Positions 10,330 to 23,661 of a stretch of DNA of 64,000 nt are shown piece after piece. The stretch spans positions 560,001 through 624,000 of the forward strand of contig JAQFVV010000277.1 of the NCBI GenBank assembly GCA_028023455.1, in the 5' to 3' direction. The translations under genes were made by a program, and so were the position numbers. This DNA is from Epiperipatus broadwayi. Lineage: Eukaryota; Onychophora; Udeonychophora; Euonychophora; Peripatidae. Each line of letters opens with the position of its first letter. Position 1 is the first letter of the stretch. Below the pieces are notes generated by a model. That model was not told the DNA's origin. It was given only the letters and a program-made list of their open reading frames with translations, and did not search any database.

Positions 10330-13300
10330 AGATGTCACTTTAGTTTAAAGAAAAAGTCAGGAGAAATGGAGCAAAATGTAGTTGAGGAAGATAGGATAGA
10401 ATGTTTTAGTGGAGTGACAAGATAAAAGTAGTGCAATAGAGATGATTAGTCACAGAATAAGTAAAATAGTGGAAGAGGTAAAGGATGTAGAAACAAAATT
10501 AAAATTGTTAGAGATGAAGTGTGAGCAGTTAAAGGAATTATTGAATATGAATGATAAGAAAGAAATGGATAAGGAAGTCCAGAAGGTGAAAGAGAATGTT
10601 GGAAAGTAATCTGTGAGACAGTATTGATAAAAGATTCACTAATTAAAGAATGTGGAGATATAACTGCAAGGAAAAATAGAAATAAGTATGTAAGAATACG
10701 TCTGCCTGGAGCTAGAATTAGGGATGTTACAGATAAGATAAAGAAGCAAGAGAGTAGAGATGAATAAGTTATGGTAGGGAAAATAATTTGTTAGAGCCTT
10801 ACAAAGAGAGTAATGGATGAGTACATAGAATTGATTAATAATTTGAGTAAGATTAAAGGAAGAATAGGAATAGTTGGATTTTTACTAAAATTTGATAATA
10901 GATATATATTAGATAGGGCATGTTTTATAAATGAGAGATTGAAAAATTGTGTGAAAGAAATAATGTTATGTTTGTGGATTTGTGGGATTCTTTTATTAGA
11001 AAGAGAGAGTTATATAGTAAAGACGGATAGCATTTAGCAAAACAGGAAGTGAAATTTTAGGGAGTTTGATTTATAAAGAATATAGTTCAGGAAACTTATA
11101 AAGGAGGGTGGGGTTTTAAGTTGCAGTATTATCAGAAAAAAGAAGAATGGATGGAATGTATGAAATAAACAAAGGGTAGCTGATTTGCATATAAACGTAG
11201 ATGTGAAGAGGGAATGGGTCTGTAAAATTAATGTTAAGCAAGTTTTTTATAAATGTAATGGAGAAGAGAAGAGTCAAAAGAATTTATAAAAGAGTATTTA
11301 GAAAAGAAGAAATTGTTAAAATTGGATATTTGAATATGCAATATGGTAGAAGACCAGAAAAATGGCTGGAATTAAAGCAATTAAAAATAAAGAGCTTGAG
11401 GTATTAACACTAGTGGAAATACATCTAAGAAAAGAAGAACCTATACTAGAAGACTTAGTATGGCATGGTATAAATAGAAAAGAAAAAGAAAGAAGGGGTG
11501 ATGGTATAGAAGTTATGTAAAAAAAAATTAAATATTTGTTAAATGTCAAGAAGATTTGTGGTTTGAGATAAGATTAAGAAGACAAAAATGGATGGTTGGC
11601 TATAGTGTATATAGTTACTGGAGACAATCAATTTATAATGGAGTGGAGCATTAGAATATATAAATGCCTAGTTAAGGATATATATAGTTTCAAAAAAAGG
11701 GGAAGAGAATAATAGTTATAGGGAATATGAATGGGCATATTGAAGAAATTGAAGATGTAGATAATAATAATGAACAGCGTTTGAAGAATTTTTGTCAGAG
11801 AGTGAATTTGAGCTTTGGAAATTTGCCAAATATTTATGAGGGACAATATCCATGGTCTAGAAATAATATATTTCACACAATAGATTATGTATTCATAGAG
11901 AAAGAGGGAATAAATAAACTACAGAAAATTAAGGTGTTTGATAATGAAGAGAATGTAACAGTGATCATAATTTCTTTATTATAGAAATAGTAATGTGATG
12001 GGGAATAGTAATAAAAGTAAAAAGGATAGTAAAAGATGTGAATGGAGAATGAATGATAAGAATAAGTTAGAAGAATATAAAATAAAAGTTAAAACCATGG
12101 AAGAGTTGGTTGGGGGTGAGTATAAGGACTGGTATGGTGAAGTAGAAAAAGTGACAAATAGGGTTTTAGGCGAGAATATTCAGAAGAATAAAAGTAATAG
12201 AAAATTGAGAATTAGTAAAAGTGTAAAAGAGAGGGGGAAAGCATGCAGAGAATATAGAGTGTGATTTAGAACAAGGAAAGTGAAAAAGATGTTAATGTTA
12301 AATGGGAAAAGTATTTAGAAAAAAAGAAGTTTGCCAAAATAGATAATTATAGAGAGAGAATGAAATTAAATAGTAAATTGTTGTAGGATATAAAGAAAAG
12401 TGGAAGAGATAAAAATGTTGGAAATACATTAAAAGAAGGAATGTAGGGGAGAGAGAAATAGTATTACTAGATGATGAGGGAATAGAGAATAGTTCTAGAG
12501 AGGAATTAGAGACAATCTTAAACAAGTATGTAATGTTTATGGAAAAGATGCTAGATGTGAAGGACAGAGTGATAACAAACATAAAAGCATATAGTAATAG
12601 AAATATTAGGTTTACAAAAAATGAACTGAATGAGGGAGGGAAGAAATTGAAAAATAGAAAGGCAAGAAATTTAGATGGATGGGCAGCAGATATAGTAATG
12701 AATTTGTGACATAGGGTTAAATTAAACTATTATCATGTTTTAATAAGATGATACAGAAGAGAGATTTTCAGGATAGTTGGAGTAATACAGGAATAAGGCT
12801 ACTATTTAAAGGAAATGGTAAAGATCATAGATAGTTAAGTAGTTATAGACCAATAGCAGAAACGTCAGTGTTATACAAGGTTTTTGCATATATGGTGAAT
12901 GAAAGGCTCGCAAAATGGATGGAAGACAATAATGAAGTGGGAGAAATGAAAGGAGGTTTTCAATTGGATAGGTGTATAGGAGATAGTTTATTTGTAGTTA
13001 TACAACTTATAAATAAGAGTAGAAATACAGGTACACAGTTATATATAGTTTTTATAGATATAGAGAAGGCATATAATAGAATAAATAGAAATAGATTATG
13101 GATAACTTTAGTAAATTTGAGAATGGATGGAGCTTTAATGGATCTTATTAAGAAATTGTATGAAAATAATTACTATATGTATCAAGTAGGGAGTATAAAA
13201 TCAGTTAAAAGTTAAAAATGGGGTGAGACTAAGACAAGGGTTTCCTATGTCGTCTATTTTGTTTTTCTTGTGAGAGAAATGGAGAAAGCAATAGAAAGAC

Positions 13301-14660
13301 TAGGAAGAGGGACAGAGATACCATTAATAGGTATCAAGAGAGTATATATATTATCGGGTCTTTCATTTGTAGATATATCTTTTTCTGCACAGAAAAAATG
13401 GAACATTTGGAAGTTATGCTGATAACATGTGGAAGAGTGGGTAAAGAGATGGGAATTAAATTTACTGAAAAAAAAATTAAAGTAATGATGATTAATACTG
13501 GGGAAAAAGAAGACAAAGAATTTTGATTGGGGGATAAAAAGTTAAGTATGCTGAATAGATATAACTATTTGGGAATCATCTTAAGTAATCAGAGAAATTG
13601 CTTGGATGAATGTGAGAAAAATTGATAAATGAAGCAAAGAAAAGAAAGGGACTGATACAAAAAATAAAAGTGTTTTCATATAATAAAAAAGATGTAGCTA
13701 GAATTGTATGGAAAAGAATATTAACATATGATAATGATGCATTATGTGTAAGTAAAGGGTGTTAGATTACTTAGAAAAGTACAAAGAGAAGTAGGGAGGC
13801 ATGCATTAGATGCAGATGTGTGGATGGCAAAGGAGGCAATTCAAGAAGAAATGGGATAGTCACGTTTTTATATAAGAGATGAAAAAAAATGAAAATGTTC
13901 AGTGGATTAAAGTTTATGGATAACAAGAGAATAGCCAAAACAGTATTTAATTGGGTTATGAGTAAACAGCAGGCAACAAGATGGGTGAGAAAGATGATAT
14001 GGTATGCAGAACATTTGGATAAAGAATTTATGTCAGTATACTTATACAAAAGGTGGGTTAAATGTGTTAGGAGAAATGTTGAGTGTAATAGTTGCATTAA
14101 TAACGACTAGGGAGTTGGAGAGATGGAGAACTAATATTGGGAGTAAAAAGAGTTTAAATATATATAGAAGTAAACACAATATTGGGTGTGAGTTAATTTA
14201 TGATAATAACAAGGAAATTAGTTTACTGTTTAAGGCTTGAAGGAGTATACACATAAATGGAAAAATTTGGGTGATTTAGTCTGTAAGTTGTGTAAGGAAG
14301 GCATAGAAAATATTAGGCACCTGTTGATTGAATGGAAATGCCCGAAAGCAGAAAGGGCACTAATAATGAAGTTGTGGGAAAAAAATATAAACTGATTATA
14401 TAGAAGGTGGGTTCTTGTTTTTTATACTCGTTTTGGGCAAAATATAAGGGGGTTTATATGTAAAGGCCATTGAGTTGACAAAGATTATGTTGTGGAAATG
14501 GGATGGAGGAGAATAGATAAGAATATGGGAAAAACTTAAGACGTGAATGGAAAGGGAAGGTAAAATGGCTAACAGATTCTCTGGGCATGGTAGCTGAGAC
14601 ATTCCTGCCTCTGAAAATAAGTCACAGTACATCTAATCTCATCATCTCATCTCATTATTT
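10330..14660 (+). pseudogene. Near full-length decayed LINE, family L
   Basis: Non-LTR retrotransposon with many stops and frameshifts. An ORF1-like region at about 10440-11040 reads as a charged coiled-coil (VEEVKDVETKLKLLEMKCEQ). The endonuclease runs from about 11310 to 11985: LNMQYGRRPEKWLE at the start, VEIHLRKEEP, GNMNGHIEE (the GDxN motif altered) and IDYVF. RT runs from about 12590 to 13560: FQLDRCIGDSLFV, FIDIEKAYNRI, RLRQGFPMSSILF and a YADN box replacing YADD. The C-terminus has a CKLCKEGIENIRHLL zinc-knuckle segment (about 14290). The 3' end is an (ATCTC)-like microsatellite, as in the copy at 32445. The clade is not assigned. Confidence 0.75.
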
Positions 14661-15640
14661 CTTTGCATTTTATTATAAATGTAATCATCGATCGCATTAT
14701 GCAGCAAGTTTATTAATCTTAGAAAGATTATTTGCAAAATTGGAATTAAATTTCTAATCAAGCAAATTATTTGGTTCTTCCTTTTTAGTTATAATTCTTT
14801 TTCACACAACATCGCAACATGATAAAATAAGTTGTACAGTTGATTTGTACCAAGCATACAATGTAAATTAACTATGAAAAGTTCTCTTCCAAAGCAACTG
14901 CTATTAAATAATTGAACTGCCCTCTAATTGCAGAATTCCTTATATACTGGCACTGTAATTATTTATCTTTTATATATAAAAATTAAATAAGCCAGTAAAT
15001 TATGGCTATCTGATGTGTAATCTGATAATATAAACTTATTCACAGAACAGTTAAGTCTAAATACATTACTATGATAAAATTCACAAATGAAATAATCAGG
15101 CAATATCTGCATATGTGTTTGATTCTTTGGGAATTTGACTTAGTAGTTTATTATGATTAGTTGTTGTGTGAATAAATTTATATATGTGGGCCATATGCAT
15201 GACTTGGGGGCTCAAACTTGGAACAAATGAAAAATTTTTCAAAAGACCTAGAATTTTTCTCTCAGACAGCTGATTTGCAAATCAATCTTACTAGCTATTT
15301 GGCTTTGGTCAGTAAATGGGTGTATGAGGAGTTGTTGGAAAGGTCCTTGTATTAAAGTGGTCTATTCATTAAAAAGTCTGCTTTATTTTTTACTTCATCT
15401 TTTATATATAGGGTTATGATTATTAGTGGTGCTTGTTTGCGTGAGAGGTGTGACAGCAGATGATGAGGTGACTCCATTCCATCTATATTGGGTACCTTAG
15501 TTTTTTTATAATTTACTTTCCAGTATATTAGTTAGTTACATAAATTTAAGATTTCACATTTTACTGTGCTTTATGCAGGGTGTTTTAATGCTTTGTATAA
15601 TATATTGTATCATGTAATACGTAATTAGCAGTATAAAATA
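14661..15640. other. Nothing recognised
   Basis: AT-rich; no open frame of note and no repeat recognised. Confidence 0.45.
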
Positions 15641-15644
15641 TGTG

Positions 15645-15735
15645 CATGTCTTTATTGCTCGGAGTTCATAAGAAAGTTAAAATGCCAGAAGTGCCCAGTG
15701 CCACCTAAACTCTATAGTCTGAAATAGTGTATTTC
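15645..15735 (-). repeat. SINE family S, minus-strand copy
   Basis: CTTTATTGCTCGGAGTTCATAAGAAA is the reverse of the family S 3' body and is followed by a tRNA-like head. It lies back-to-back with the next copy. Confidence 0.5.
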
Positions 15736-15838
15736 ATGAGTTAGTACTGTGATAGAGTGTGTGATTATGGAGCATAGGATCCTCAGGTAAATTCCATTTG
15801 GCCCTCAAACTTTTTATGAGCTCCCACACAATAAAGCT
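15736..15838 (+). repeat. SINE family S, plus-strand copy
   Basis: tRNA-like head (GTGATAGAGTGTGTGATTAT), a weak B box, then CTCAAACTTTTTATGAGCTC and an AATAAAG end. Together with the preceding copy it forms an inverted pair. Confidence 0.5.
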
Positions 15839-16330
15839 ACCTACAGTTACATTTATTAACATTATTTTTATTATTTTCTCTCATATATTTGAGAGATTTA
15901 AATTTTTTCATGCAATTGTTGTAATAATTGTTGGTATCATTATATATTTGTTCTAAAATTGTACACTAGATGGAGATACTGAGCCATAGATTTTGATGTG
16001 ATTTTTTAAACACAATTCACAAAGTTATCCTAAATGTAAAATTATCTTTTCAACTTGAAGTTTAACTATTTGATCTCAGAATGAGTAAATTTAAGTGCTA
16101 AAGCAAGGGTTTTTCTGCCTATCACTCATATTTGTACTCTTGTTAACAAGCTTAATTTCTCTACTGCCCACTGATGCCTGAATAACTTAATTTAGTGCTT
16201 CATTTGATAACATTTTTTGGCATAATAAACACATTGGAAACTAAAGATTTGATAAAACCATTTTCAAGTATTATTTGTTTTTTGGTTTTTTTTTTGAGAC
16301 ATGGATTAAAATTGGTTAAAGAATTTTGAT
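15839..16330. other. Nothing recognised
   Basis: AT-rich; no element or gene recognised. Confidence 0.45.
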
Positions 16331-16895
16331 TAAATTAAACCTGAGTGCTCTGCCCACATGCCATTTCTGGTCTATCATAGAGGGTTCTCATGCTTGGACC
16401 CAGTCTGCCCTTTATGTAAATGGGACGATGACACAATAATACATATTCTGAGCCACTGTACATCACTCCAATGGAACAGAGACTTTATTGCATCCATATA
16501 CAAAACTAGAGTGCCTCTCCTCACCGAACTGATTTCTAGCATATCCAATGGGATCTTTCCATTCATAAGAATCATAATTTTTCTGCTGTTTTCCTATTGG
16601 TCAACTAGGTGTGCACTCATTTATGGCCATACCTTGATTGACCATAAGAAATTACTTCTGGCAAAACTTCAGGCCATCAGAAACAGAGATGAAAAATTAG
16701 CTCCAACATACATCTACAATGCTACATGGAGCTTTGTAGCAATGCACAATTTGTCATTGAACAGTTGTTTTTTTTATGCCAAGACTGTTGGTATTGGGTT
16801 ATGTAACCTTTATTATAGTGTCAGTTAACAACATAACTCTGTTATTGCTATAATGTAATTCTTTGAGCTCACAATAAAATTTCTTGATAAAAAAA
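16331..16895 (+). pseudogene. 5'-truncated LINE C-terminus with poly-A end
   Basis: The open frame 16358-16828 (156 codons) begins inside a LINE protein. It carries CPLCKWDDDTIIHILSHC, a CX2C...HX4C zinc knuckle, near residues 18-35, then a hydrophobic and basic tail typical of the C-terminus after RT. An AATAAA at about 16872 and a short A-run near 16889 mark the transcript end. The truncation and A-tail fit LINE retroposition. The frame is open, so the insert is fairly young. It may belong to the same clade as family Q, but overlap is too short to tell. Confidence 0.7.
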
Positions 16896-17937
16896 AATTA
16901 TAACTGGTTTCAAATAGACTTAAGATCACACTTATTTAACGAACCTCAAATACACATGGACCACAGTAGATGAAAAGTAGACCACATGGTTGTTACAAGT
17001 TATTTGATTATTGTTACCAGTCATGTGTACAGAGCTACAGAGCTCATTGTTTGTTTTCATGTATTGCCGACCAAAAGCGTAATTGCAAACAGCATACAAA
17101 TGTCAATGTTGAAATTGGAATCTTTGTACATTTGTATCAGGTTAGCATATTTCATGGCAGGCATGATCAACTCTGCAAAAGAATTTAAATGCCTGTTGTG
17201 CATGTATAGAAATCTATGGTTTTTTCTTTTAATATTTGGCAAATACTCATTGCCTATCGGAAAATTTTAAATGCCCACTAGTGGGAAGTAGGGATCAAGT
17301 TGGTGATCCTGATGCTATCTTTGATTCCAAGGTGTTCCATGGTTACCCTTCATACTCACGTTAAGAAACATGATTTGATATTAAAATTATAAGTTAACTT
17401 CAGTATGTTATAGTTGTATGTGTTTATCTTTCAACGATAAAGTAATGTGATAATTACCTGTACATGTTGTGTGTTTGTAAGAGAAACGTTAATGAAGCAA
17501 TGATGGAGTAACATCACATTTTATATACGAGCTGTGTGTGTGCTTGTTGAAATATGGTAATAAAATAATTATAAAATAATAAAAGAAATTTCACGCACAC
17601 TGTGTGTATTTTGTGAGATGTTATCACAGTAAAGTTGCATACTAAATTATTAACAAGTTTATCTCGATATAGGATGTAAACATTCTAAATTGTAACAAAA
17701 AGGAAATGTATTTAAGATTTAAATAGAATCTGAATTTATTAATTATTTAACAATTTTCATTTCAATAAATTCTTTAGAGAATTATACGTTTACTGAATGA
17801 CTTCCATTAGAGAAAAAACCGAAAATTGAATTTCCTGACTCTTAGTGAACAAGATTCTTACGATTATATATTCTAAAAATTGAATTATATATACAGTAAC
17901 ATAAACTTATTTTACAATATATATATTAAATAATATT
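16896..17937. other. Nothing recognised
   Basis: Open frames at 16970-17270 overlap in several phases and on both strands, with no motif. No gene supported. Confidence 0.45.
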
Positions 17938-18033
17938 TACTAAGGCAATAAGCCTAAAGCATGTGCGGTTGAAAATGCGAAGGTAGGGACCTCTACAGGT
18001 CTTAACTACAAGCTTACGCATTGGAAGAAAAAG
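17938..18033. repeat. ~95-bp dispersed repeat, copy 2
   Basis: Partner of 1914-2008, same orientation, with the same abrupt right edge after GCATTGGAAGAAAA. Confidence 0.55.
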
Positions 18034-19025
18034 CACTAATATTTATACCACGTGATATGATAGTATATAAAATGGCTAGAAGAAATCTGAAGTTTGGGCG
18101 CAAAGATCAGAAATCCTGTTACTTGAGTTAAATATTCCCTTCTAATGAATTCTTTATAAACTCATTTCCTTCTTAGTATTTATTATCAGTCACTCTTCCA
18201 GTTTTCTGTAATCTTTTTTCTTCTTTTATTCCATTTTTATAATTGTTCCTTAGTTCCACTATCCTGTATATTCTTTTTCATTATAAAAACCTAAAGCAAT
18301 AAGATGTCCCGTTTGATTCATCATTTTTATCTTCAAGTTTCTTCTATTCTCTTTCAGTATCTCACACTTTAGTAATTGTGTTCTGGCAATAAGTTGTGAT
18401 TATTTATATCCTAAATGAATGACATCATCATCTTTTAAATATATTTTTTCTTACTGCTTCAAAGGAACCAATATCATTAACTTTTTTTTCCATTCGTACC
18501 ATTTTACTTTTGATGACAATCTTAAGTTTTAAAATTCATATAACTCTCCTAAAATGACTTTTCTGCAAGCAAATATCAGCCTGACTTTCAAGTAATCACT
18601 CTATGATCCATAGAATTGCCTATTTGTGCAGAAAACCCTTGTGATTAATTGAACAGCATTACTGATGATTATCTGAAACTTATAAGCTCTTCAGATTTGC
18701 AATATTTTCCTCTAAAACTTGTAAATTCTGAGTTATCACTGTCTATGAGTACATTGAGATATATCATGATGGTATATAGTTAATACATTTACCTGCCACA
18801 TGCACTTTCTGTATTCAAATCTGGTGGGAGATTTTTCAAATTAGTTTAGAATTTTTTTCTGGAAGTCAGCTCATATTCTATTCTCTATCCATTTATCAAT
18901 AAATCAGCATTTAGTTATGTTTAATTATACTTAGGAGAAATTAAGAAAATAAAAACAAATTTGCATCAACATTTAGCCAACTATCCTGATGACTAACATC
19001 TTCTTCATTATTCCTTTGTGGTGAG
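18034..19025. other. Nothing recognised
   Basis: No coding motif or repeat recognised. Confidence 0.45.
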
Positions 19026-19029
19026 ATGC

Positions 19030-19460
19030 TGAAAAGAAATATCTTTTTTACTGATATTCTAGAGAGAAGTGTCTTTTTCACTTTCTCTGCAAAGGGATAC
19101 TGGAGAAAAATGTCTTCTTTACTATCTTCTGTGAAGGGATAATGGAAAGAAATGTTTCATTCACTCCTATTCTGTAAAGGAATGCCAAAATGAAATGTCT
19201 TCTATACTATATTTCCTTGTGGAAGGATTCTGGAAAATAATGTCTTCTCCACTCTTTCTTTGTGAAGTGATGCTAGAGATATTTCTTCACTGTTTCTGAT
19301 TCAAGCAATGTTAAAGGAATGCCAGAGAGATATGTTTTCTTCACTGTCAATTTGTGAATGGATGATGAGAAGAAGTATTTTTTCATCACTGTTTTTATGT
19401 GAAGGGTTACTAGAGAAAAATGTATTCTTTGCTGTTTTACTAGAAACAGATGTTAGAGAG
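19030..19460. repeat. Degenerate minisatellite, period about 44 bp
   Basis: About nine to ten units with the theme GGATACTGGAGAAAAATGTC, then TTCTTTACT and TCTGTGAAG. Unit starts fall near 19094, 19135, 19179, 19225, 19268, 19316, 19357 and 19400. Divergence between units is high. The open frame 19308-19505 is a by-product of this repeat. The period does not match a C2H2 zinc-finger unit (84 bp). Confidence 0.65.
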
Positions 19461-20005
19461 GCCATTCATTTACAATGGCCTTACCGATATAAGTACATAG
19501 TATGATTAATGGAGACAAAGTAGATATTTTTATCACAAATCAGTACCTGTAAATCAAAAATTGATTACATTAGTAAATTATGACATTACGGTGTTGTTGA
19601 TAGGTTCATCGTCATTAAAAAAAACCCATCTTTTTTGGTATTGCACTGCTCTTTTGAAATCGAGAAAACTGTGAAGAAATGTCCTTCTTTACACTAATTA
19701 CAATAATTCACACTGCATCACTAATTGTGATTCAAGACACCAGGTAGCAGTCTTTTGGATTGGATTTTCAGTATTAGTCTTTATTGATAAGAATTAGAAT
19801 CCAATATTTCACTATGAAGAAACTGATTTGGGCATTATTCTCTGGCATCCATTTGGTTGTGTTCCCATAGATGGTTCTAGAGTAGAGCAGTATTATTGTT
19901 GTTAATGTAAATTAGGAGAACCATGTGAACATTTATTTGAAATAACATTATGATAATTAAATATTAACTAGTCTTTGTAATTGATCTTTAATCAGTTGAT
20001 TTTTA
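19461..20005. other. Nothing recognised
   Basis: No repeat or coding signal recognised. Confidence 0.45.
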
Positions 20006-20018
20006 TTTAAATAAGTTA
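20006..20018. repeat. Target-site duplication, left, of the family A array
   Basis: TTTAAATAAGTTA, identical to 24316-24328. Confidence 0.75.
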
Positions 20019-20171
20019 TCACATGATCACATTTCCTATACTAGCACATTAATTGTTGATAAACAGAGCAAAACTCTCCATACAGTATTGCCACCTATGC
20101 TAAACAGAGTAATCAATGGATGCCAGAAGGCTTGTGCATAAAATCCCTATCTAATGCCTACTCATCCAATA

Positions 20172-20213
20172 TCCCCAGACTAGTTTCTGGCTTGTGGCCT
20201 TCGTCAGTGAGGA
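20172..20213 (-). ncRNA. Hammerhead ribozyme, family A unit 1
   Basis: On minus: stem I UCCUCA / UGGGGA (six pairs, one G-U), core CUGACGA, stem II GGC / GCC with loop CACAA, GAA, stem III AC / GU, C17. Cleavage is predicted between 20178 and 20177. The pair at the base of stem II (10.1-11.1), normally G-C, is A-A in all family A copies here, an unusual feature that may weaken activity. Confidence 0.65.
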
Positions 20214-20468
20214 GCTTTGGATCTAAGAGCACTGCATCTAGATCTTAGGATCTAATGCAACTCTCTAGCAACCACCTTTTATCTCCACTTAACTACAAAA
20301 CTATGAGAATGAAATTGAAAACACAAAAAATATTTTCAATCTAAGCTCAATAGCTTATATAGTCATATGGGTCTGAACTCAGTTCAGCACCCATACATTT
20401 TGGTGTCTTTGGCTCTTTTACAACCATAGCCACCACTATCCTATTAGGCAGGATTGGTGTTAAACCAT

Positions 20469-23041
20469 TGTAACGGTCAGAAAACGTGTGACTCGTAAAC
20501 ATAGTGCAGAATTCGACCACCGTACAGAACAGCAGCACCATCGAGTAGCGAAGCCACCCATGGTACTGAGTTCGAACATAGTTTATCGGTTCCACAATAC
20601 AATCCACGAAACAACGCATCTGATGCGACATTAGTAAATATTTCCTTAGGCACGGTGGTCAGGGATATGCAAGAGACTCATGATTTTATTCTCGAGTTAG
20701 CCAATAACCAAACTAATATTAATTAAACATTCATGTTTACATAATCGAGGAAACATTATATAGAATGGGTATCGAATAAATGAAACGTAATGCAGACATA
20801 TAGTTTAAAGTTATTTATTAACACATTTTAAAAAGACAATCATTTACTAATAATATTTTGTGGATTTAAAGCTTCAGTAGCGGGATTTACGACATGATTA
20901 TATTTTAAAGAGTACATTTATTTATTTAGACATTATTTTATATTGAGGATTTCAGCAGCGGTATTTCCGATACTGAAATGTTTACAAAAGGAATACATTT
21001 ATTTGAAGGCGTAATCTAGCTACCTAAAATTCTCGAGTGAGTATTTCTAATGCATGCCTGGAGGGATTTATACCTTTGCAATGCAAGAGTCTAAAGTATG
21101 GGTTATAAGAGTAATGGCAGACATATATTTATTTAATTAAAATATTTATCTATAACTAAGGGCAAACATTTATTTGAGAGTGAATTACGAAGATAATGCA
21201 GAGGCGGAGTGATATGTTTAGAATAATAAAACTAAGTAAAGGAACACGTGGTACGCTTTAGAAAGGCGATATGGAGTGGCAGTATATTGAAACTGCAATG
21301 CCGCGAATGAGTTTATAAGAGTATCGGGCTGGTCTCTGCCATCGGCCCGATGAAGTAAGGTGTCACATAAGCATAACCAGGGACAAGCGGTCCGTGTCAC
21401 AGTTTTGCCGGCTGGCTGCATGACATTGTCAAGTCCTACGGGAGCACCCATTATGCCCGCTTGGGTAGGATGACTGGGGTTAATTTCAACCCTGAAGAAT
21501 CCGGAAATTTCACGGCGGAATGGGTCATCGCATCTCTAAAACGTAACACATGTATAATGTACAAACGATTAGGATGAGATTTAAATAGATTTCTAATTCG
21601 GCCCTACATTATCAACATTTACTAAAGAACGTTGGTGACTCTCAAAGAAATGGAATTTTCTGGAATTATTCATTAGATTTAATAAATACAAAATATATAT
21701 AAACTGGGAGTTATTACAACTAATATGCCAGCCATTTGCGAAGTAGTAGACCCTGCATTACAATAAATGAGGCACTGAATGCGTGTCGATTTATATGAAA
21801 AGTTAAGTTATTAAGAAAGTAAATACTAATGAAAATTTGACACGCATTCATTGTTTTAAGCGATCATAGATTTAAACTTTGAAAATTGAAATAAATTATG
21901 AGCATGCAATAATTAAATAATAACTATAGATAGAAATGTAGATTATAGAAATACGCACCCAAGATAGAATGAGGTAAGCTAGATTAGTAGAGAAATTTAC
22001 ACATTAAGTTAATGATTCAGTTTTAGCTATACATATGGTAGTTTTTACATTTTATAATTTAGATAAGTATTATGAAGAAGAGCTATAGCATATTATTAGA
22101 GTACTCTAGAGTTTGAACACAGACAGGTACCTGTTTTATAAGAAGTTTTCTGATTCCATTGGTTAAGTAGCAAATAGTTCGTGAGTGGCAATTCTTTCTT
22201 GTATTTAGATATTTCATTTAATTTCACAACAGCAGCAGCTTTCTCATTTATTTCAGGCAGCAGATCTTCATGGTGAATTTATGATGGGCAATGGAAAGTT
22301 CGGCATCCGATAGGCCCTCCCAATGGAGAATAATCTAGGTGCTTTACTTGGTCATACCTTGGCAGGAACAAATTATTTTATTATTTTGGAGACTCTCAGT
22401 GATCGAGAGCAAAGCTAAAGTTTAAGTGAATGTCTCCAGCAAGTCTAAGATGGCCTCTTTTTTTTATCTTGATCTTTCACATTTTTGTTGATATTTTTAG
22501 GTTCTACTTAATCTGCCCTGAGGATAATCAATGCATTTAGTTGGTTTTTAATTAAAGAAAGCTGCCGTTCTATTGTTTACATTTTACATTTACTAATTAT
22601 TTTTGTGGAATTTTTCTTTAATTAATCTATTATCTATCACTGACCGATGCTTTTAAATTTCAAAAACAAAAAGGGAACATAAGATTATTTTAACTTTTAA
22701 TTAAATATTACATCAGATATTTTTAGAATTATTATTAAATGAAATTTAAACAAAGCAATAAATACGAACTTTATAATCCAAAATAAATGATTAAAATTAT
22801 ACAAAATTATATAACTAAAAGAAATCTAAATTATATTATTTTATCCCTATTTATTGCGTTTAATTTGAGATCGAAATGTGTGCGTGTTTAAGCTGAATTC
22901 TACATATATTTATACATTTTTAATATTGTTACACACACAATTCGATATCAAAAAGTTTAAATTTGGGTGGGATAGACCGGTCAGTGAGAGACGACAGAAA
23001 AAGGTGAAACTTAAGATTCGAATACGAATCTTACTGTTTCA
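20469..23041. mobile_element. 2.57-kb TG...CA element, solo-LTR-like or non-autonomous
   Basis: It interrupts the family A array exactly at CCAT, present at both junctions (20465-20468 and 23042-23045), so a 4-bp target duplication is likely. It begins TGTAACGGTCAG, a start seen in many Gypsy-type LTRs, and ends ...CTGTTTCA. No second LTR, primer site or gag/pol frame was found, so a long solo LTR is the simplest reading. A weaker alternative is a DNA element with imperfect ends (TGTAACGGTCAG versus TGAAACAGTAAG inverted). The last ~40 bp can form an 18-bp hairpin (23003-23043). A more GC-rich core lies at 21300-21540. Confidence 0.5.
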
Positions 23042-23204
23042 CCATTAAGCATCACATGATCACATTTCCTATACTAGCACATTAATTGTTGATAAACAGA
23101 GCAAAACTCTCCATATAGTATTGCCACCTGTGCTAAACAGAGTAATCAATGGATGCCAGAAGGCTTGTGCATAAAATCCCTATCTAATGCCTACTCATCC
23201 AATA

Positions 23205-23246
23205 TCCCCAGACTAGTTTCTGGCTTGTGGCCTTCATCAGTGAGGA
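23205..23246 (-). ncRNA. Hammerhead ribozyme, family A unit 2
   Basis: Identical layout to unit 1 with N7 = U (CUGAUGA). Stem I UCCUCA / UGGGGA, stem II GGC / GCC and stem III are intact; A-A remains at 10.1-11.1. Confidence 0.65.
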
Positions 23247-23661
23247 GCTTTGGATCTGAGAGCAATGCATCTAGATCTTAGGATCTAATGCAACCCTCTA
23301 GCAACCACCTTTTATCTCCACTTAACTACAAAACTATGAGAATGAAATTGAAAACACAAAAAATATTTTCAATCTAAGCTCAATAGCTTATATAGTCATA
23401 TGGGTCTGAACTCAGTTCAGCACCCATACATTTTGGTGTCTTTGGCTCTTTTACAATCATAGCCACCACTATCCTATTAGGCAGGATTGGTGTTAAACCA
23501 TTAAGCATCACATGATCACATTTCCTATACTAGCACATTAATTGTTGATCAACAGAGCAAAACTCTCCATAACAGTATTGCCACCTGTGCTAAACAGAGT
23601 AATCAATGGATGCCAGAAGTCTTGTGCATAAAATCCCTATCTAATGCCTACTCATCCAATA

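Noticed and set aside
20347-20631. 94-codon minus frame across the A unit and the TG...CA element
   Set aside because: It crosses a transposon junction and has no motif.
20469-23041. Helitron (3' hairpin)
   Set aside because: No TC start, no CTRR end, and it shows a 4-bp duplication, whereas Helitrons insert between A and T without one.
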